A stretch of DNA of 64,000 nucleotides from Streptomyces sp. P9-A2 (GCF_036634175.1 NZ_JAZIFX010000001.1:248001-312000); one strand, 5' to 3'; positions 9,268-18,182 are shown, counted from the stretch's first letter. The notes: generated from the sequence alone by a model not told the origin. Made by a program: numbers and translations.

Positions 9268-9663
9268 TCAGAGGTCCGTGGCACCCGGGTAGTGGTGGCG
9301 AAGTTCGCTTAGTACGCGCTCGTCGACAGCCCTGACGTCCCACAAGGAGCTGTCGAATTCAGTCAGGACGAGCACCAGCTTGTCCTCGGCGAACCCACGT
9401 GCTTCGGCGTCGATCAACTGGAGGGAGGGGGTCGTCAACGACAACAGTGTCAACGTGTCCATGCCCGCGTCCGCGGACCTACTCTCCATCTCGACACAGC
9501 GAGGATCGACGATCTCGTCGAATTCGACACGCCACGTCAGGTCCAGGCCGAAGCTGCCGAGGCGAACCAATAGCTCAGCCAGGGTCACGTAGTGCTTTCC
9601 GTGCCAGGCAGGAAACGTGATCCCCTTCATCCCCGCCTCTGCTTCGGCTGTATCGCGCAACAT
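9268..9663 (-). CDS. IS passenger gene, hypothetical 131-residue protein
   Basis: Lies fully inside the IS boundaries, convergent with the transposase, stops 10 bases from it. Start ATG 9663 follows a G-rich ribosome site (AAGGGGGG, 4 bases away). The protein is acidic and soluble; it contains GITFPAWHGKHYVTLAELLVRLG and ends YPGATDL, with no membrane span, helix-turn-helix or Cys pattern I can name. The codon usage is less GC-biased at third positions than the flanking genes, which fits a travelling gene. It is not a transposase subunit; an accessory, regulatory or host-protective role is open. Confidence 0.7.
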   Translation of the reverse strand: MLRDTAEAEAGMKGITFPAWHGKHYVTLAELLVRLGSFGLDLTWRVEFDEIVDPRCVEMESRSADAGMDTLTLLSLTTPSLQLIDAEARGFAEDKLVLVLTEFDSSLWDVRAVDERVLSELRHHYPGATDL

Positions 9664-10007
9664 GCGACCCCCCTTCGTTCAGCGAACACTAGGCCACGTC
9701 CCTGATCAGCTCACACGACCCATCGGACAGCCCCTAGCCCCTTCCACTGGTACAAGCACCGACTGGGCCCGGTCACCGTGGCCGCGACCGCACGGGTCGG
9801 CGCCGGCCGTACCGAGGAGGAGCAGGACGCCGTTTCGTCCCAGGTGATCAAGGGGGTCGGTCTGGTGGCCGCCGAGGTCGCCCGGCGGGCCTCGACCGGT
9901 GGCGAGAAGAAGGACGGTTCCGGCGCGAAGGACGGGGCCGGTGACGCGACGGACGGGGCCGGTGCGACGTCGGGCACCCGCGACACCGGCGGTCCGGAGG
10001 GTGTGCG

Positions 10008-12131
10008 ATGAGTGAACCGCTGCAGCCCTCCGATCCTTCGCGCATCGCGGACTTCCGGCTGCTGCGGCGCCTGGGCGCGGGCGGCATGGGCGTGGTGTAC
10101 CTGGGGCGCACCGACTCCGGCCGGCTGGCCGCGGTCAAGGTGATCCAGGCCGAGGCCACCGCCGACGACGACTTCCGGACCCGGTTCGCGCGGGAGACGG
10201 AGCTGGCCCGCCGGGTGGAGAGCCCCTGGGTGGTACCGGTGCTCGGCGCGGACGCCGAGGCGGCCACACCGTGGCTGGCCACCGCGTTCGTTCCGGGACC
10301 GTCGCTCGCCGAGGCCGTAGCCGCTCACGGTCCCCTGCCCGCCCGGAGCGCACGGGCCCTGAGCGCGATGCTGGCTGCCGCGCTCGCCGACGTCCACGAC
10401 GCCGGGCTGGTCCACCGCGACGTCAAACCGGCGAACGTCCTGCTCGCCGTCGACGGGCCCCGGCTCATCGACTTCGGCATCGCGCGGGCCCTCGGAGCGA
10501 CCGCGCTCACCGCCGTTGGGACCGTGGTGGGCTCCCCCGGTTACCTGTCGCCCGAGCAGGCGCGCGGCCGTGACGTGGGTCCGGCGAGCGACGTCTTCTC
10601 GCTGGGGTGCGTCCTCGCCCACGCGGCCACCGGCCGGGCGGTGTTCGCAGGCGGCGGGGCGGCCGCGGTGCTGTACCGGACCGTGCACGAGGAACCGGAC
10701 CTGGACGGCGTACCCCCCGAGCTCGACCGGGTCGTACGGCAGTGCCTCGCGAAGGATCCGCGGGCGCGTCCCGGCGCACGCCGGCTGTCCGAGGTCTTCG
10801 GGGAGTTCGAGCCGGACGGATGGCTGCCGGAAGGACTGCCCGCGCTGGTCGCCGCCCAGGCCTCGCGCATCGTCGGTCTGCCCGTCCCCGAACCCACCGT
10901 CGTCGGCGGCCCCGGGCCCGGCGAACCGGCCGAACCGCCCTCCCCCTCCAGGCGGCGTCTGGTCACGGCCGGTGCGGCGCTGGGCGTCACGGCCACGGCG
11001 GCCGGGACCTGGTGGCTGTGGCCCCGCGACACCCCGGTCGGGCCCGAGGCCTCCGCCCGGCCCCGGTACGCCGTCGGCCTGATCGGTCACCGCACCGACA
11101 CCGTCTTCGCGGCGCACGCGCGCGGCGCGCGCCTCGCCGTCGACGCGCACAACCGGGACGCACGGCGGTCCTTCGACCTCGTCCTGCGCACCGCCGACGA
11201 CAGCGGAACCGCCGAGGGCTCGGCCCGCGCCGCCACCCGGCTGGCCGCCGAGCGGGACATGGCGGTGCTCATCGCCGCCGGGACGAACTCGACGGTGCCC
11301 GAGACCGTGCGGGCGTGCACCCGTGTCCGGATCACCCTGCTGATCACCCGGGCCGACACCCACCGGCTCAACAGTCTCAACACCACGACCTCGCTTCTGC
11401 TGCGCTCGACCGGCACCGTGGGTCCGGCCGCGGTCCTGCGGTACCTCAACCGGGTCGTGAAGCCCGCCAGGACGGTGATCGTGCACGATCTCACCGACGC
11501 CGAGGAGTCCGCCGAGACCGTGCGGATCGCCACCGTGTACGGGAAGGTCGACGGCGAGACCGCGCTGGAAGAGGTCGCGGCGGACGAGGAGTTCACCGGC
11601 GTCTCCCGGCGCATCGCCGAACGCCCCGAGGACGCGGTCCTGTTCGCCGGCCTGCGTCCCGGGCGCGCCGCCTCGCTGGCCCGCGCCCTGCGGTCCACCC
11701 GCCATCGCGGCGCGCGCGTCACCGGAGAACACGTCCTGGGTGGCCGGTTCCTCGCCGAGGCGGAGGGCTGGATGGTCAGCATGGCCCGGACCGACGCCGA
11801 CGCCGACCCTCTCACCAAGGCGTTCGCCGCCTCGTACCGCCGCCGTCACCGCCGCGCGCCCGCCCCCTGGGCGGCCGAGGCGTACGACGCCGTCCGGTAC
11901 GCCGCCCATGGGCTGGCCTCCTCCGACGGCGAGGGCCGTCCCGCTCTGCGGGCCGAACTGCTGCGCCGTCCCTGGCAGGGCATCACCCGCAGGATCGCCT
12001 TCGACCCCGACGGCCATTTCTTCGAGTCGAACGACGACGCCGGCGCGTTCCTCTACCGCGTCACCGGCGGAACCGCCCGCTTCGTCGCCCGCTGGGACGA
12101 CATCGGCGGGGAGACCGGCCGGGAGGCCTGA
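10008..12131 (+). CDS. Ser/Thr protein kinase fused to a periplasmic substrate-binding domain
   Basis: 707 residues. Kinase domain at residues 15-270: GAGGMGVVY glycine loop, AVKV Lys, HRDVKPANV catalytic loop, DFGIA, SPGYLSPEQ activation segment; all key residues are present. A Pro-rich juxtamembrane segment follows, then one membrane span (about residues 322-343, ending WWLWP). The outer 350 residues look like a type I periplasmic-binding/branched-chain amino acid receptor fold (YAVGLIGHRTDT, PWAAEAYDAVRYAAHG). Ligand binding outside is likely to control kinase activity inside. ATG 10008 overlaps the stop of the disrupted lipoprotein gene (ATGA), so translation was coupled to it. Confidence 0.9.
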   Translation: MSEPLQPSDPSRIADFRLLRRLGAGGMGVVYLGRTDSGRLAAVKVIQAEATADDDFRTRFARETELARRVESPWVVPVLGADAEAATPWLATAFVPGPSLAEAVAAHGPLPARSARALSAMLAAALADVHDAGLVHRDVKPANVLLAVDGPRLIDFGIARALGATALTAVGTVVGSPGYLSPEQARGRDVGPASDVFSLGCVLAHAATGRAVFAGGGAAAVLYRTVHEEPDLDGVPPELDRVVRQCLAKDPRARPGARRLSEVFGEFEPDGWLPEGLPALVAAQASRIVGLPVPEPTVVGGPGPGEPAEPPSPSRRRLVTAGAALGVTATAAGTWWLWPRDTPVGPEASARPRYAVGLIGHRTDTVFAAHARGARLAVDAHNRDARRSFDLVLRTADDSGTAEGSARAATRLAAERDMAVLIAAGTNSTVPETVRACTRVRITLLITRADTHRLNSLNTTTSLLLRSTGTVGPAAVLRYLNRVVKPARTVIVHDLTDAEESAETVRIATVYGKVDGETALEEVAADEEFTGVSRRIAERPEDAVLFAGLRPGRAASLARALRSTRHRGARVTGEHVLGGRFLAEAEGWMVSMARTDADADPLTKAFAASYRRRHRRAPAPWAAEAYDAVRYAAHGLASSDGEGRPALRAELLRRPWQGITRRIAFDPDGHFFESNDDAGAFLYRVTGGTARFVARWDDIGGETGREA

Positions 12132-12274
12132 CGGTCTCCGCCGCCGTCGGCCGCGCCCCGCGCTCGCTCTGCCGACCGCACCCACCGGCGCGTCGAACGG
12201 GTGCGCTACATTTTGCTCGCCCTCGCCCTCGACCGCGATCACTCGATCCCTCACGCTACGGAGCCGGCAATCCC

Positions 12275-12697
12275 ATGAGCGACATCGTCAACGGACTCGG
12301 CCGGGCCACCGCCTACGGCGCACTCGGCCTGCTCCTGCTGGTGCTCGGCATCGTCCTGGTCGACCTGCTGACGCCCGGAAAGCTCGGCCGGCAGATCTGG
12401 GAGGAGCGCAACCGCAACGCCGCCCTGGTGCTCAGTTCCGCGCTGCTCGGCATCGGCGGAATCGTGTTCACGTCCATCTGGACGACGTACGAGGACTTCG
12501 GCAAGGGACTGGTGTCGACCGCCGTGTTCGGGCTGCTGGGGCTGGTCATGATGGCCGTGGCGTTCCTGGTGGTGGACCTCATCACGCCGGGCCGTCTGGG
12601 CAGCACCCTGGTCGACCCGGAGCCGCACCCCGCGGTCTGGGTGACGGCGTCCTGCAACCTCGCGGTGTCCGCGGTCGTTTCGGCGTCCATCGCCTGA
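12275..12697 (+). CDS. DUF350-family inner membrane protein
   Basis: 140 residues with four predicted membrane helices arranged as an internal duplication: each half has a hydrophobic helix ending in VDLLTPGKLG or VDLITPGRLG. This repeat of the DLxTPG motif is the DUF350 signature. The function of the family is unknown; in actinobacteria it occurs with spermidine-synthase-like and DUF2617-type membrane genes, absent here. ATG 12275 gives the usual family length. There is no clear Shine-Dalgarno in the preceding 15 bases. Confidence 0.8.
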   Translation: MSDIVNGLGRATAYGALGLLLLVLGIVLVDLLTPGKLGRQIWEERNRNAALVLSSALLGIGGIVFTSIWTTYEDFGKGLVSTAVFGLLGLVMMAVAFLVVDLITPGRLGSTLVDPEPHPAVWVTASCNLAVSAVVSASIA

Positions 12698-12782
12698 CAC
12701 CGGGCACCTGCCGGCCTCCGCATGAGCCCTGAACCGGTGTCGACGACGGGAAACCCGCTCACCGGCAGAGCTTGACCGGCCG

Positions 12783-13337
12783 TCAGCCCGACACGATGTG
12801 GAGAAGGGCCGTGCCGTCCTCCCCCGGCGCCACCTGGACGACTACGGTGCCGGGCCGGGCGCCGGGTGGACCGTCGTCGCCGATGCCACCGCACAAGGTG
12901 CTGGAGCCGCCTGCGCGGAGCACGACGCGGCAGCTCTGGCCGCGGCCTTCGGCGCCGCCCGCGGACCGGCCGTTGCCGGACTCCACCTCGTACTCGATCC
13001 TGTCCGGGCCGACTTCGGACACGGACACGGTCGTGCTGCCGACCGGACCGTCGAACCGGACCGTCACCGGTCCGGACACCGCGATCTCACAGTTCCCGTC
13101 CGCACAGGCCGCCGGGTCACGGCCGTCCGCAGCCGACACCGACGGCTGCGCCGGGGCGGTGCCGCCGGCGGACCGGGACGCCGACGGGTACGCGTCGTGC
13201 GAGGTCGTTGTGCCCGGCTCCTCCGCGCCGCCGCAGCCGGCCAGCGCGACGACGGTGAGCAGGGCGAGCGCCTGACCCGTACCTGCCCGGCGCCTGCGCG
13301 CCGTTCCTTCCCGGTGCGCCGTCCTGGTGCCTCTCAT
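12783..13337 (-). CDS. Lipoprotein of unknown function
   Basis: 184 residues from ATG 13337, which follows GGGGAG by 5 bases on the minus strand. The signal segment after an Arg-rich start ends in VALAGC, a lipobox, so the protein should be anchored outside the membrane. A Ser/Thr-rich linker precedes a beta-rich domain of about 110 residues with two Cys pairs (CADGNC and C/C near the end), predicting disulphides. No enzyme motif is visible. It is convergent with the DUF350 gene. Confidence 0.7.
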   Translation of the reverse strand: MRGTRTAHREGTARRRRAGTGQALALLTVVALAGCGGAEEPGTTTSHDAYPSASRSAGGTAPAQPSVSAADGRDPAACADGNCEIAVSGPVTVRFDGPVGSTTVSVSEVGPDRIEYEVESGNGRSAGGAEGRGQSCRVVLRAGGSSTLCGGIGDDGPPGARPGTVVVQVAPGEDGTALLHIVSG

Positions 13338-13456
13338 AGTGCTCCCCGTGCGTCCCTGCCTGCGCGCACCGTGTGCCCGGCCTTCGGGGATCCCCCTTCC
13401 CCCGCGCCGCGTCTCCCACTCCACTCGCCGTACACGGAGTGCGCCCCGCGACCGGT

Positions 13457-13894
13457 TCAGGCGACGCGGGCGGTCCTGACCAGGCGGGGGCGCTCCCGCA
13501 CCGGGGGGATCGGCGCGGCCAGGGCCCGGGAGGGCGTACCGGACCGAGTGGAGGAGGCGCTGACCCGGTACGTCGTCCGGTTCGCGTCCACGACGGGGTT
13601 CCCGAGCTCGATCTTCCCCGCTTCGTGCAGCGCGTCGCAGTCGCCGGTGGGCAGGGCCGCGTAGCAGCCGCCCTGGCCCGTGGTGGAATCGAGCGGCCGC
13701 CAGTAGCTGTACCGGCGCCGGCCGTTCGCGTACACCGTGACGAAGGTGGGGGTGCGCGGGTCGGAGATGACACGCAGCACGTCGGCGCCGGCGGTGCCGA
13801 CCGGGACGCTCGACGGCGCGGGGGCCGCTCGGAGACCGGTGTTCATCCGCCCTGCGCGCGGACGGTCCTGTGTCTGGTTGACGGTGAACAGCAT
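13457..13894 (-). CDS. Hypothetical protein, 145 residues
   Basis: ATG 13894 has GGAAAGG 7 bases upstream on the minus strand. The protein has no signal peptide or membrane span. A central beta-rich stretch (VLRVISDPRTPTFVTVYANGRRRYSYWRPL) is followed by a Cys-containing GGCYAALPTGDCDALHEAG segment and an Arg/Pro-rich tail. No family recognised. A 290-base gap separates it from the divergent rhamnosidase gene. Confidence 0.6.
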   Translation of the reverse strand: MLFTVNQTQDRPRAGRMNTGLRAAPAPSSVPVGTAGADVLRVISDPRTPTFVTVYANGRRRYSYWRPLDSTTGQGGCYAALPTGDCDALHEAGKIELGNPVVDANRTTYRVSASSTRSGTPSRALAAPIPPVRERPRLVRTARVA

Positions 13895-14140
13895 CGCTGG
13901 GCCTTTCCGGAGCCGGGTCTCGAGACCGTGTACCCAGCGCGGCGCCGGTGTTGATCTCTTTCAGTGATCATTCTGCTCCTTGACACTGACATTAACCCGT
14001 CAGCCACGATCGGATCGTCGAATTTCCTGTTCATACTTGACTGTTCTTCATCCCTCGTGGCCGTACTCCACCTCTTCTGACGGCGTCACACCTCTTGTAG
14101 GGCCCCGCGCCGGGTCCATAGGATCGCCGAAGAACGGATG

Positions 14141-14152
14141 TGAATCGTTTCA
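14141..14152. promoter_or_regulatory. LacI-type operator upstream of the rhamnosidase gene
   Basis: TGAATCGTTTCA reads as a near-palindrome (TGAAnCGnTTCA) with the central CG typical of LacI-family operators. It is 34 bases before the ATG of the alpha-L-rhamnosidase, where a repressor would block transcription until sugar is present. No LacI gene is in the window. Confidence 0.55.
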
Positions 14153-14185
14153 ATCACCGGACACGGCGAACAGAGGACGCACATC

Positions 14186-17100
14186 ATGGCCGAGGGATGG
14201 AAGCGCAGGGTGTTCCTGCAGGGGACGGTGGCCGCGGGAGCGGGCCTGGGCGCGTTCGGCACCACCGCGCCGGCGACCGCCGCATCGGGGGCCGCCCCGC
14301 GCTCCGGTGGACTGCGCGTCGTGCGCACCACCGTGGAGTACGCCGAGACGCTCATCGGAACCGACGTGGAACGACCGCGCCTGTCGTGGGAGCTGGCGGC
14401 CCCGGGGCACAACGCGCACCAGAGCGCCTACCGGATCCAGGTGGTCCGCGACCGGGCCCGCTGGGACGGCCGGATGGTGTGGGACTCCGGCAGGGTCGCC
14501 TCGGACCGCAGCGTCGGGGTCCCCTACGACGGCCCCGCGCTGCGTCCCCGTACCCGCTACTTCTGGCGGGTACGGGTGTGGGACGCGAAGGGACGCGCGG
14601 CACGCTGGAGCGAACCGCGCTGGTGGGAGACAACGTTGTCGCCGGACGAGTGGCGAGCCCGTTGGATCGGGGCCGGCCCTCCGCCGCAGCCACCCTCGTT
14701 CGAGGGCGCCGACTGGATCTGGTCGCCGGGCGCCACCCCCTCCGACGCGCCCGAGGGCCCGCGGTGGTTCAGGGGCCGGCTGACGCTGCCCGCGGGGACG
14801 GAGGTGGAGCGGGCCACGGTGGTCGCCACCGCCGACGACGACTTCACCCTGTACCTCGGCGGTGAGGAGGTCCTGCACGCCCCGCAGCAGACGGACGGCT
14901 GGCGCACCGGGAGAACCGCGGACGTCACCGGACTCGTCCGCGCGGCGGCGACCGCCGCGCCGGACGCGGACGCCCGGGCCGGGGACGTCGTCCTGGCCGC
15001 GCTCGCCACCAACCGCGGCGGGGCCTCGGTCAACCCGGGCGGGCTGCTGGTCCGGCTGCTCGTCGACACGGCGGACGGACAGCGCCACGAACTGGCCACC
15101 GACGGCGGCTGGCGCACCTCCGGGACCGTGCGGCAGGGCTGGCAGCAGCCGGACTTCGACGACAGCGGCTGGACACCCGCGGTCGTCCTCGCGCCCTACG
15201 GCCAGGGGCCCTGGGGCACGGGGCCGACCGTGGTGGCGCCCGAATCGCCCGCACCGCTGCTCCGCCGTGCCTTCACCGTCCGCAAGAAGATCTCCCGGGC
15301 ACGGCTGTACATCAGCGGACTCGCCTACTACGAGGCGGAGATCAACGGCCACAAGGTCGGGCACCAGGTCCTCGACCCGGGGTTCACCGACTACGACCGG
15401 ACCGTCCTGTACGCCGTGCACGACGTGACCGGGCTGCTGGAACGCGGCGAGAACGCCCTGGGGGTCGCCCTCGGGCGCGGCTTCTTCGGCATGACGACCC
15501 CCAATGTCTGGAACTGGCACCGGCCGCCCTGGCACGGCGAGCCGCGACTTCTCGCACAGCTGGAGATGGACCACCCCGACGGCTCCCGCACGACCGTCGC
15601 CTCCGGCGACGACTGGCGGCTGGCCGAGGGCCCGACGCGATCCAACTCCCTCTACGCCGGTGAGACCTTCGACGCCCGGCTGGCCCCCGGCGGGTGGACC
15701 CGGCCGGGCTTCGACGACAGCGGATGGCGCGCCGCCCTGATCCAGGAGGCACCGGCCGGGCGGCTGCGCGCCCAGCCGCACGACCCGATCGAGATCGTCG
15801 ACACCGTGCGTCCCGCCGGGATCAGCGAACTGCGCCCCGGGGTGTACGTGGTCGACATGGGCCGCACCATGGCGGGCTGGACCCGGCTGACCGTGCGGGG
15901 CGCCGCCGCGGGCGACGTGGTGAGCCTGACGCACGGTGAGAAACTGAAGGAGGACGGCAGTGTGCACGCCGAGACGGGCCACGTCCCGGGCCGGTTCCAG
16001 ACGGACGAGTACATCTGCGCGGGCGACGACGAGGAGATCTGGGAGCCCTCGTTCTCCTACAAGGGCTTCCGCTATGTGCAGATCACCGGACTGCCCGCGC
16101 GTCCCTCGGCCGGCCAGGTGCTCGGACGGCTGGTGCACACGCCCGTCGAGGAGGTGAGTTCCTTCGCCTGCTCCGAGCCGTTCTACGAGTGGCTGGACGG
16201 AGCCATGCGCCGCACCGTGCTCAACAATCTGCACGGCATCCCGACCGACACGCCCATGTACGAGAAGAACGGCTGGACCGGCGACGCCCAGCTCGGGGCG
16301 CCCGTCATGGCCTACGCCTTCGGGGTGCACCGGTTCCTGTCCAAGTGGCTCGGCGACCTGGCGGACAGCCAGACCGGCGAGGGGCAGCTGCCGGTGATCG
16401 TGCCGAGCGGCGGCTGGGGCTACGGCGATCTGGGGCCCTCCCCCGAGTGGACCACCGTCTACCCGTTCGTGGTGCGCGAGATGTACCGCGTGTACGGCGA
16501 CGAACGGGCCGCTCGCGAGCACTGGGACACGCTGGTGCGCTATCTGGACTGGGAACTCTCCCGGCTGCGGAACGGTCTGGCGGTCACCGCGCTGGGCGAC
16601 TATCTGCCGCCCGGCTACGGCGGGAATCCACCCGAGGACACCCGGCTCACCGCGACCGCCTACCTGTACCGCGCCCTGCTGCACACCGCGGAAGTGGGCG
16701 GGACGCTGGGCGAGGGAGACACCGCGGACCGCTACCGCGAGGCCGCCGGGAAGCTGCGGGACGCCTTCAACGCCGCCTTCCTCGGACCCGAGGGGTACTA
16801 CCGCACGGCGAAGGACCCCGGATACCGGCAGACGTCCAACGCCGTGCCCCTGGCCTTCGGGATGGTGCCGGCCGGGGCCCGCGCCACCGTCGTCGACAGC
16901 CTGGTGCGGGACGTCGAGGAACGCGGCAACCACCTCAACACCGGGGCGCTCGGCACCAGCGTGCTGCTGCGCGTACTGTCCGCGCACGGCCGCCCGGACG
17001 TGGCCCACGCCGTCGCCACCCAGCGCACGTATCCGAGCTGGGGATACTGGCACGCGCAGGGCGCCGACACCATGTGGGAGATGTGGCCGGCCGACTCCCG

Positions 17101-17467
17101 CTCCCGCGACCACTACTTCCAGGGCACGGTCGCCCAGTGGCTCTACGAGAACGTGGCCGGCCTGCGGCCGGGCGACGCGGGCTACGCCACCTTCGTGGTG
17201 CGGCCCGACGCGCGTACGGGCGTGGACTGGGCGCGCACCACGATACGGACGGTGCGCGGGCCGGCGGAGGTGTCCTGGTCCCGGATCGACGGCCGGCTGC
17301 GGCTGGCGGTGCGGGTCCCCGTGGGGGCGACCGCCGATGTGCACGTACCGGCGGACGAAAGGTCCCAGGTCACGGTACCGGCGGGGGCCCGGTACCTCCG
17401 TACGGAGCCGGAGTTCGTGATCTTCCAGGTGCCGCACGGGAGTTGGGAGTTCACCGGCCGGGCGTAG
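14186..17467 (+). CDS. Tat-exported GH78 alpha-L-rhamnosidase
   Basis: 1,093 residues. The N-terminus KRRVFLQGTVAAGAGLGAFG is a twin-arginine signal. Then come an Ig-like N-terminal domain (RLSWELAAPG, YRIQV), a lectin-like accessory domain, a rhamnosidase beta-sandwich (RLYISGLAYYEAEINGHKVG), and the (alpha/alpha)6 catalytic domain with TDTPMYEKNGWTGDAQ (nt about 16245-16295), carrying the acidic residues used for catalysis in GH78, and the downstream ADTMWEMWP. A small C-terminal beta domain closes it. It removes terminal rhamnose from plant glycosides or polysaccharides outside the cell. A LacI-type operator is just upstream; no rhamnose catabolic genes are beside it. Confidence 0.93.
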   Translation: MAEGWKRRVFLQGTVAAGAGLGAFGTTAPATAASGAAPRSGGLRVVRTTVEYAETLIGTDVERPRLSWELAAPGHNAHQSAYRIQVVRDRARWDGRMVWDSGRVASDRSVGVPYDGPALRPRTRYFWRVRVWDAKGRAARWSEPRWWETTLSPDEWRARWIGAGPPPQPPSFEGADWIWSPGATPSDAPEGPRWFRGRLTLPAGTEVERATVVATADDDFTLYLGGEEVLHAPQQTDGWRTGRTADVTGLVRAAATAAPDADARAGDVVLAALATNRGGASVNPGGLLVRLLVDTADGQRHELATDGGWRTSGTVRQGWQQPDFDDSGWTPAVVLAPYGQGPWGTGPTVVAPESPAPLLRRAFTVRKKISRARLYISGLAYYEAEINGHKVGHQVLDPGFTDYDRTVLYAVHDVTGLLERGENALGVALGRGFFGMTTPNVWNWHRPPWHGEPRLLAQLEMDHPDGSRTTVASGDDWRLAEGPTRSNSLYAGETFDARLAPGGWTRPGFDDSGWRAALIQEAPAGRLRAQPHDPIEIVDTVRPAGISELRPGVYVVDMGRTMAGWTRLTVRGAAAGDVVSLTHGEKLKEDGSVHAETGHVPGRFQTDEYICAGDDEEIWEPSFSYKGFRYVQITGLPARPSAGQVLGRLVHTPVEEVSSFACSEPFYEWLDGAMRRTVLNNLHGIPTDTPMYEKNGWTGDAQLGAPVMAYAFGVHRFLSKWLGDLADSQTGEGQLPVIVPSGGWGYGDLGPSPEWTTVYPFVVREMYRVYGDERAAREHWDTLVRYLDWELSRLRNGLAVTALGDYLPPGYGGNPPEDTRLTATAYLYRALLHTAEVGGTLGEGDTADRYREAAGKLRDAFNAAFLGPEGYYRTAKDPGYRQTSNAVPLAFGMVPAGARATVVDSLVRDVEERGNHLNTGALGTSVLLRVLSAHGRPDVAHAVATQRTYPSWGYWHAQGADTMWEMWPADSRSRDHYFQGTVAQWLYENVAGLRPGDAGYATFVVRPDARTGVDWARTTIRTVRGPAEVSWSRIDGRLRLAVRVPVGATADVHVPADERSQVTVPAGARYLRTEPEFVIFQVPHGSWEFTGRA

Positions 17468-17534
17468 CCCGAGGGCGGCCGCGCCCCGCCGTACCACCCC
17501 GGGATCGTTCGGGGTGTCTTCCTCATCGAACCGT

Positions 17535-17574
17535 GCCGAACCGCGCCGAAGCTCACCGAACCGCACCGAAGCTC
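17535..17574. repeat. Two tandem 20-bp imperfect repeats
   Basis: The unit (G/A)CCGAACCGC(G/A)CCGAAGCTC occurs twice in a row between the rhamnosidase and the next gene, with further GAACC fragments on both sides. No function is evident. Confidence 0.6.
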
Positions 17575-17659
17575 GCTGAACCTCCTCGAACGGGAGGTGT
17601 TCATGCGGTCCGGCCTTCCGTGCCCTGCCGACTCGCGCTCGTTCCAACGGGGGAGCAGC

Positions 17660-18118
17660 ATGAGACACATGAGCCCGATGCGTTCTCGCATCCGTCGTGG
17701 CGCCGCCGCGGCGCTCACCGTCCTGATGGCCGCCGCTCTCGGTGCCGCCGGCGCCGGGGCGTCGGACGCGGAGCCCGGCGTGCCGCAGCAGCGGCGGATC
17801 GCGTCGTCCGTCCTCGGCGCCGACCACCGGATCACCCTGACCGCACTCCGCTCGGCCGGGGACGGAGACGCCGCGTCCGTGCTCCTGCGGGTGTACACGC
17901 GGTCCGACGGCGTCCGGAGGGAGTCGGACCGCGTGACCGTCGGCGACGTGGACGGCTGGTTCTGGTATCCGCTCACGGGTACGGGCGCCGTCTGCCGGTT
18001 CTCGACAGCGAGCACGGAGCCCGCACCCCTCACGGTCGGCCTGCTGGTCACTCCGTCCATCGGCTGCTCCGACCCGGTCCACTACGTGGTGAAGGAGGGC
18101 AGGGTGTACGCCGGCTGA
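17660..18118 (+). CDS. Small secreted protein of unknown function
   Basis: 152 residues from ATG 17660, preceded by GGGGGAG. An Arg-rich start and hydrophobic stretch (AAAALTVLMAAALGAAGAGA) form a signal peptide. The mature part of about 115 residues is beta-rich with Trp/Tyr (DGWFWYPL), and Cys at the ends of CRFSTAS and GCSDPVHY, likely one disulphide. No catalytic motif. An earlier in-frame ATG at 17597 would bury the signal and is less likely. Confidence 0.65.
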   Translation: MRHMSPMRSRIRRGAAAALTVLMAAALGAAGAGASDAEPGVPQQRRIASSVLGADHRITLTALRSAGDGDAASVLLRVYTRSDGVRRESDRVTVGDVDGWFWYPLTGTGAVCRFSTASTEPAPLTVGLLVTPSIGCSDPVHYVVKEGRVYAG

Positions 18119-18182
18119 GTTCCGGGGACGCCCTTTCCAGCCGCCCGTCACCGGCCTCGCCGGGGCGGGCGGTTCGCACGGG

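Larger units (their letters stand above)
8320..9733 (+). mobile_element. IS5-family insertion sequence with a passenger gene, about 1.41 kb
   Basis: Ends are defined by a perfect 19-base inverted repeat (TGTCCGATGGGTCGTGTGA at 8324-8342 and its complement at 9711-9729), with imperfect four-base extensions, and by CTAG on both sides (8316-8319 and 9734-9737) as target duplication. Inside are a transposase on the plus strand and an unrelated 131-residue gene on the minus strand facing it. The element interrupts the lipoprotein gene and may be polar on, or supply a promoter to, the kinase gene downstream. Confidence 0.9.
7656..10011 (+). pseudogene. Lipoprotein gene split by an IS5-family element
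   Basis: The 5' part (7656-8319) encodes a lipoprotein: signal peptide with lipobox LAAC, Ser/Pro/Asp-rich linker (SPSPSPSPS), then about 130 residues of globular domain. The frame breaks where the IS begins after CTAG at 8316-8319. The 3' part resumes after CTAG 9734-9737 and reads SPFHWYKHRLGPVTVAATARV, ending at 10011 in a Lys/Asp/Gly-rich tail. Removing the element and one CTAG still leaves the two halves one base out of frame, so a further single-base change is likely. The 3' end overlaps the kinase start by ATGA, so it originally formed a coupled operon with it. The globular domain has no family I recognise; such lipoproteins next to sensor kinases may present a ligand or partner. Confidence 0.75.

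Noticed and set aside
9268..9663. IS passenger as an antitoxin or second transposase frame
   Set aside because: It is on the opposite strand to the transposase, has no DDE or helix-turn-helix pattern, and no toxin partner is present.
9711..12254. Minus-strand open frame of 847 codons
   Set aside because: It is the high-GC shadow of the Ser/Thr kinase gene, Gly/Arg/Pro-rich with no domain, and runs through an IS end.
14150..18151. Minus-strand open frame of 1,333 codons
   Set aside because: Antisense shadow of the rhamnosidase and the following gene; composition is low-complexity and no ribosome site fits.
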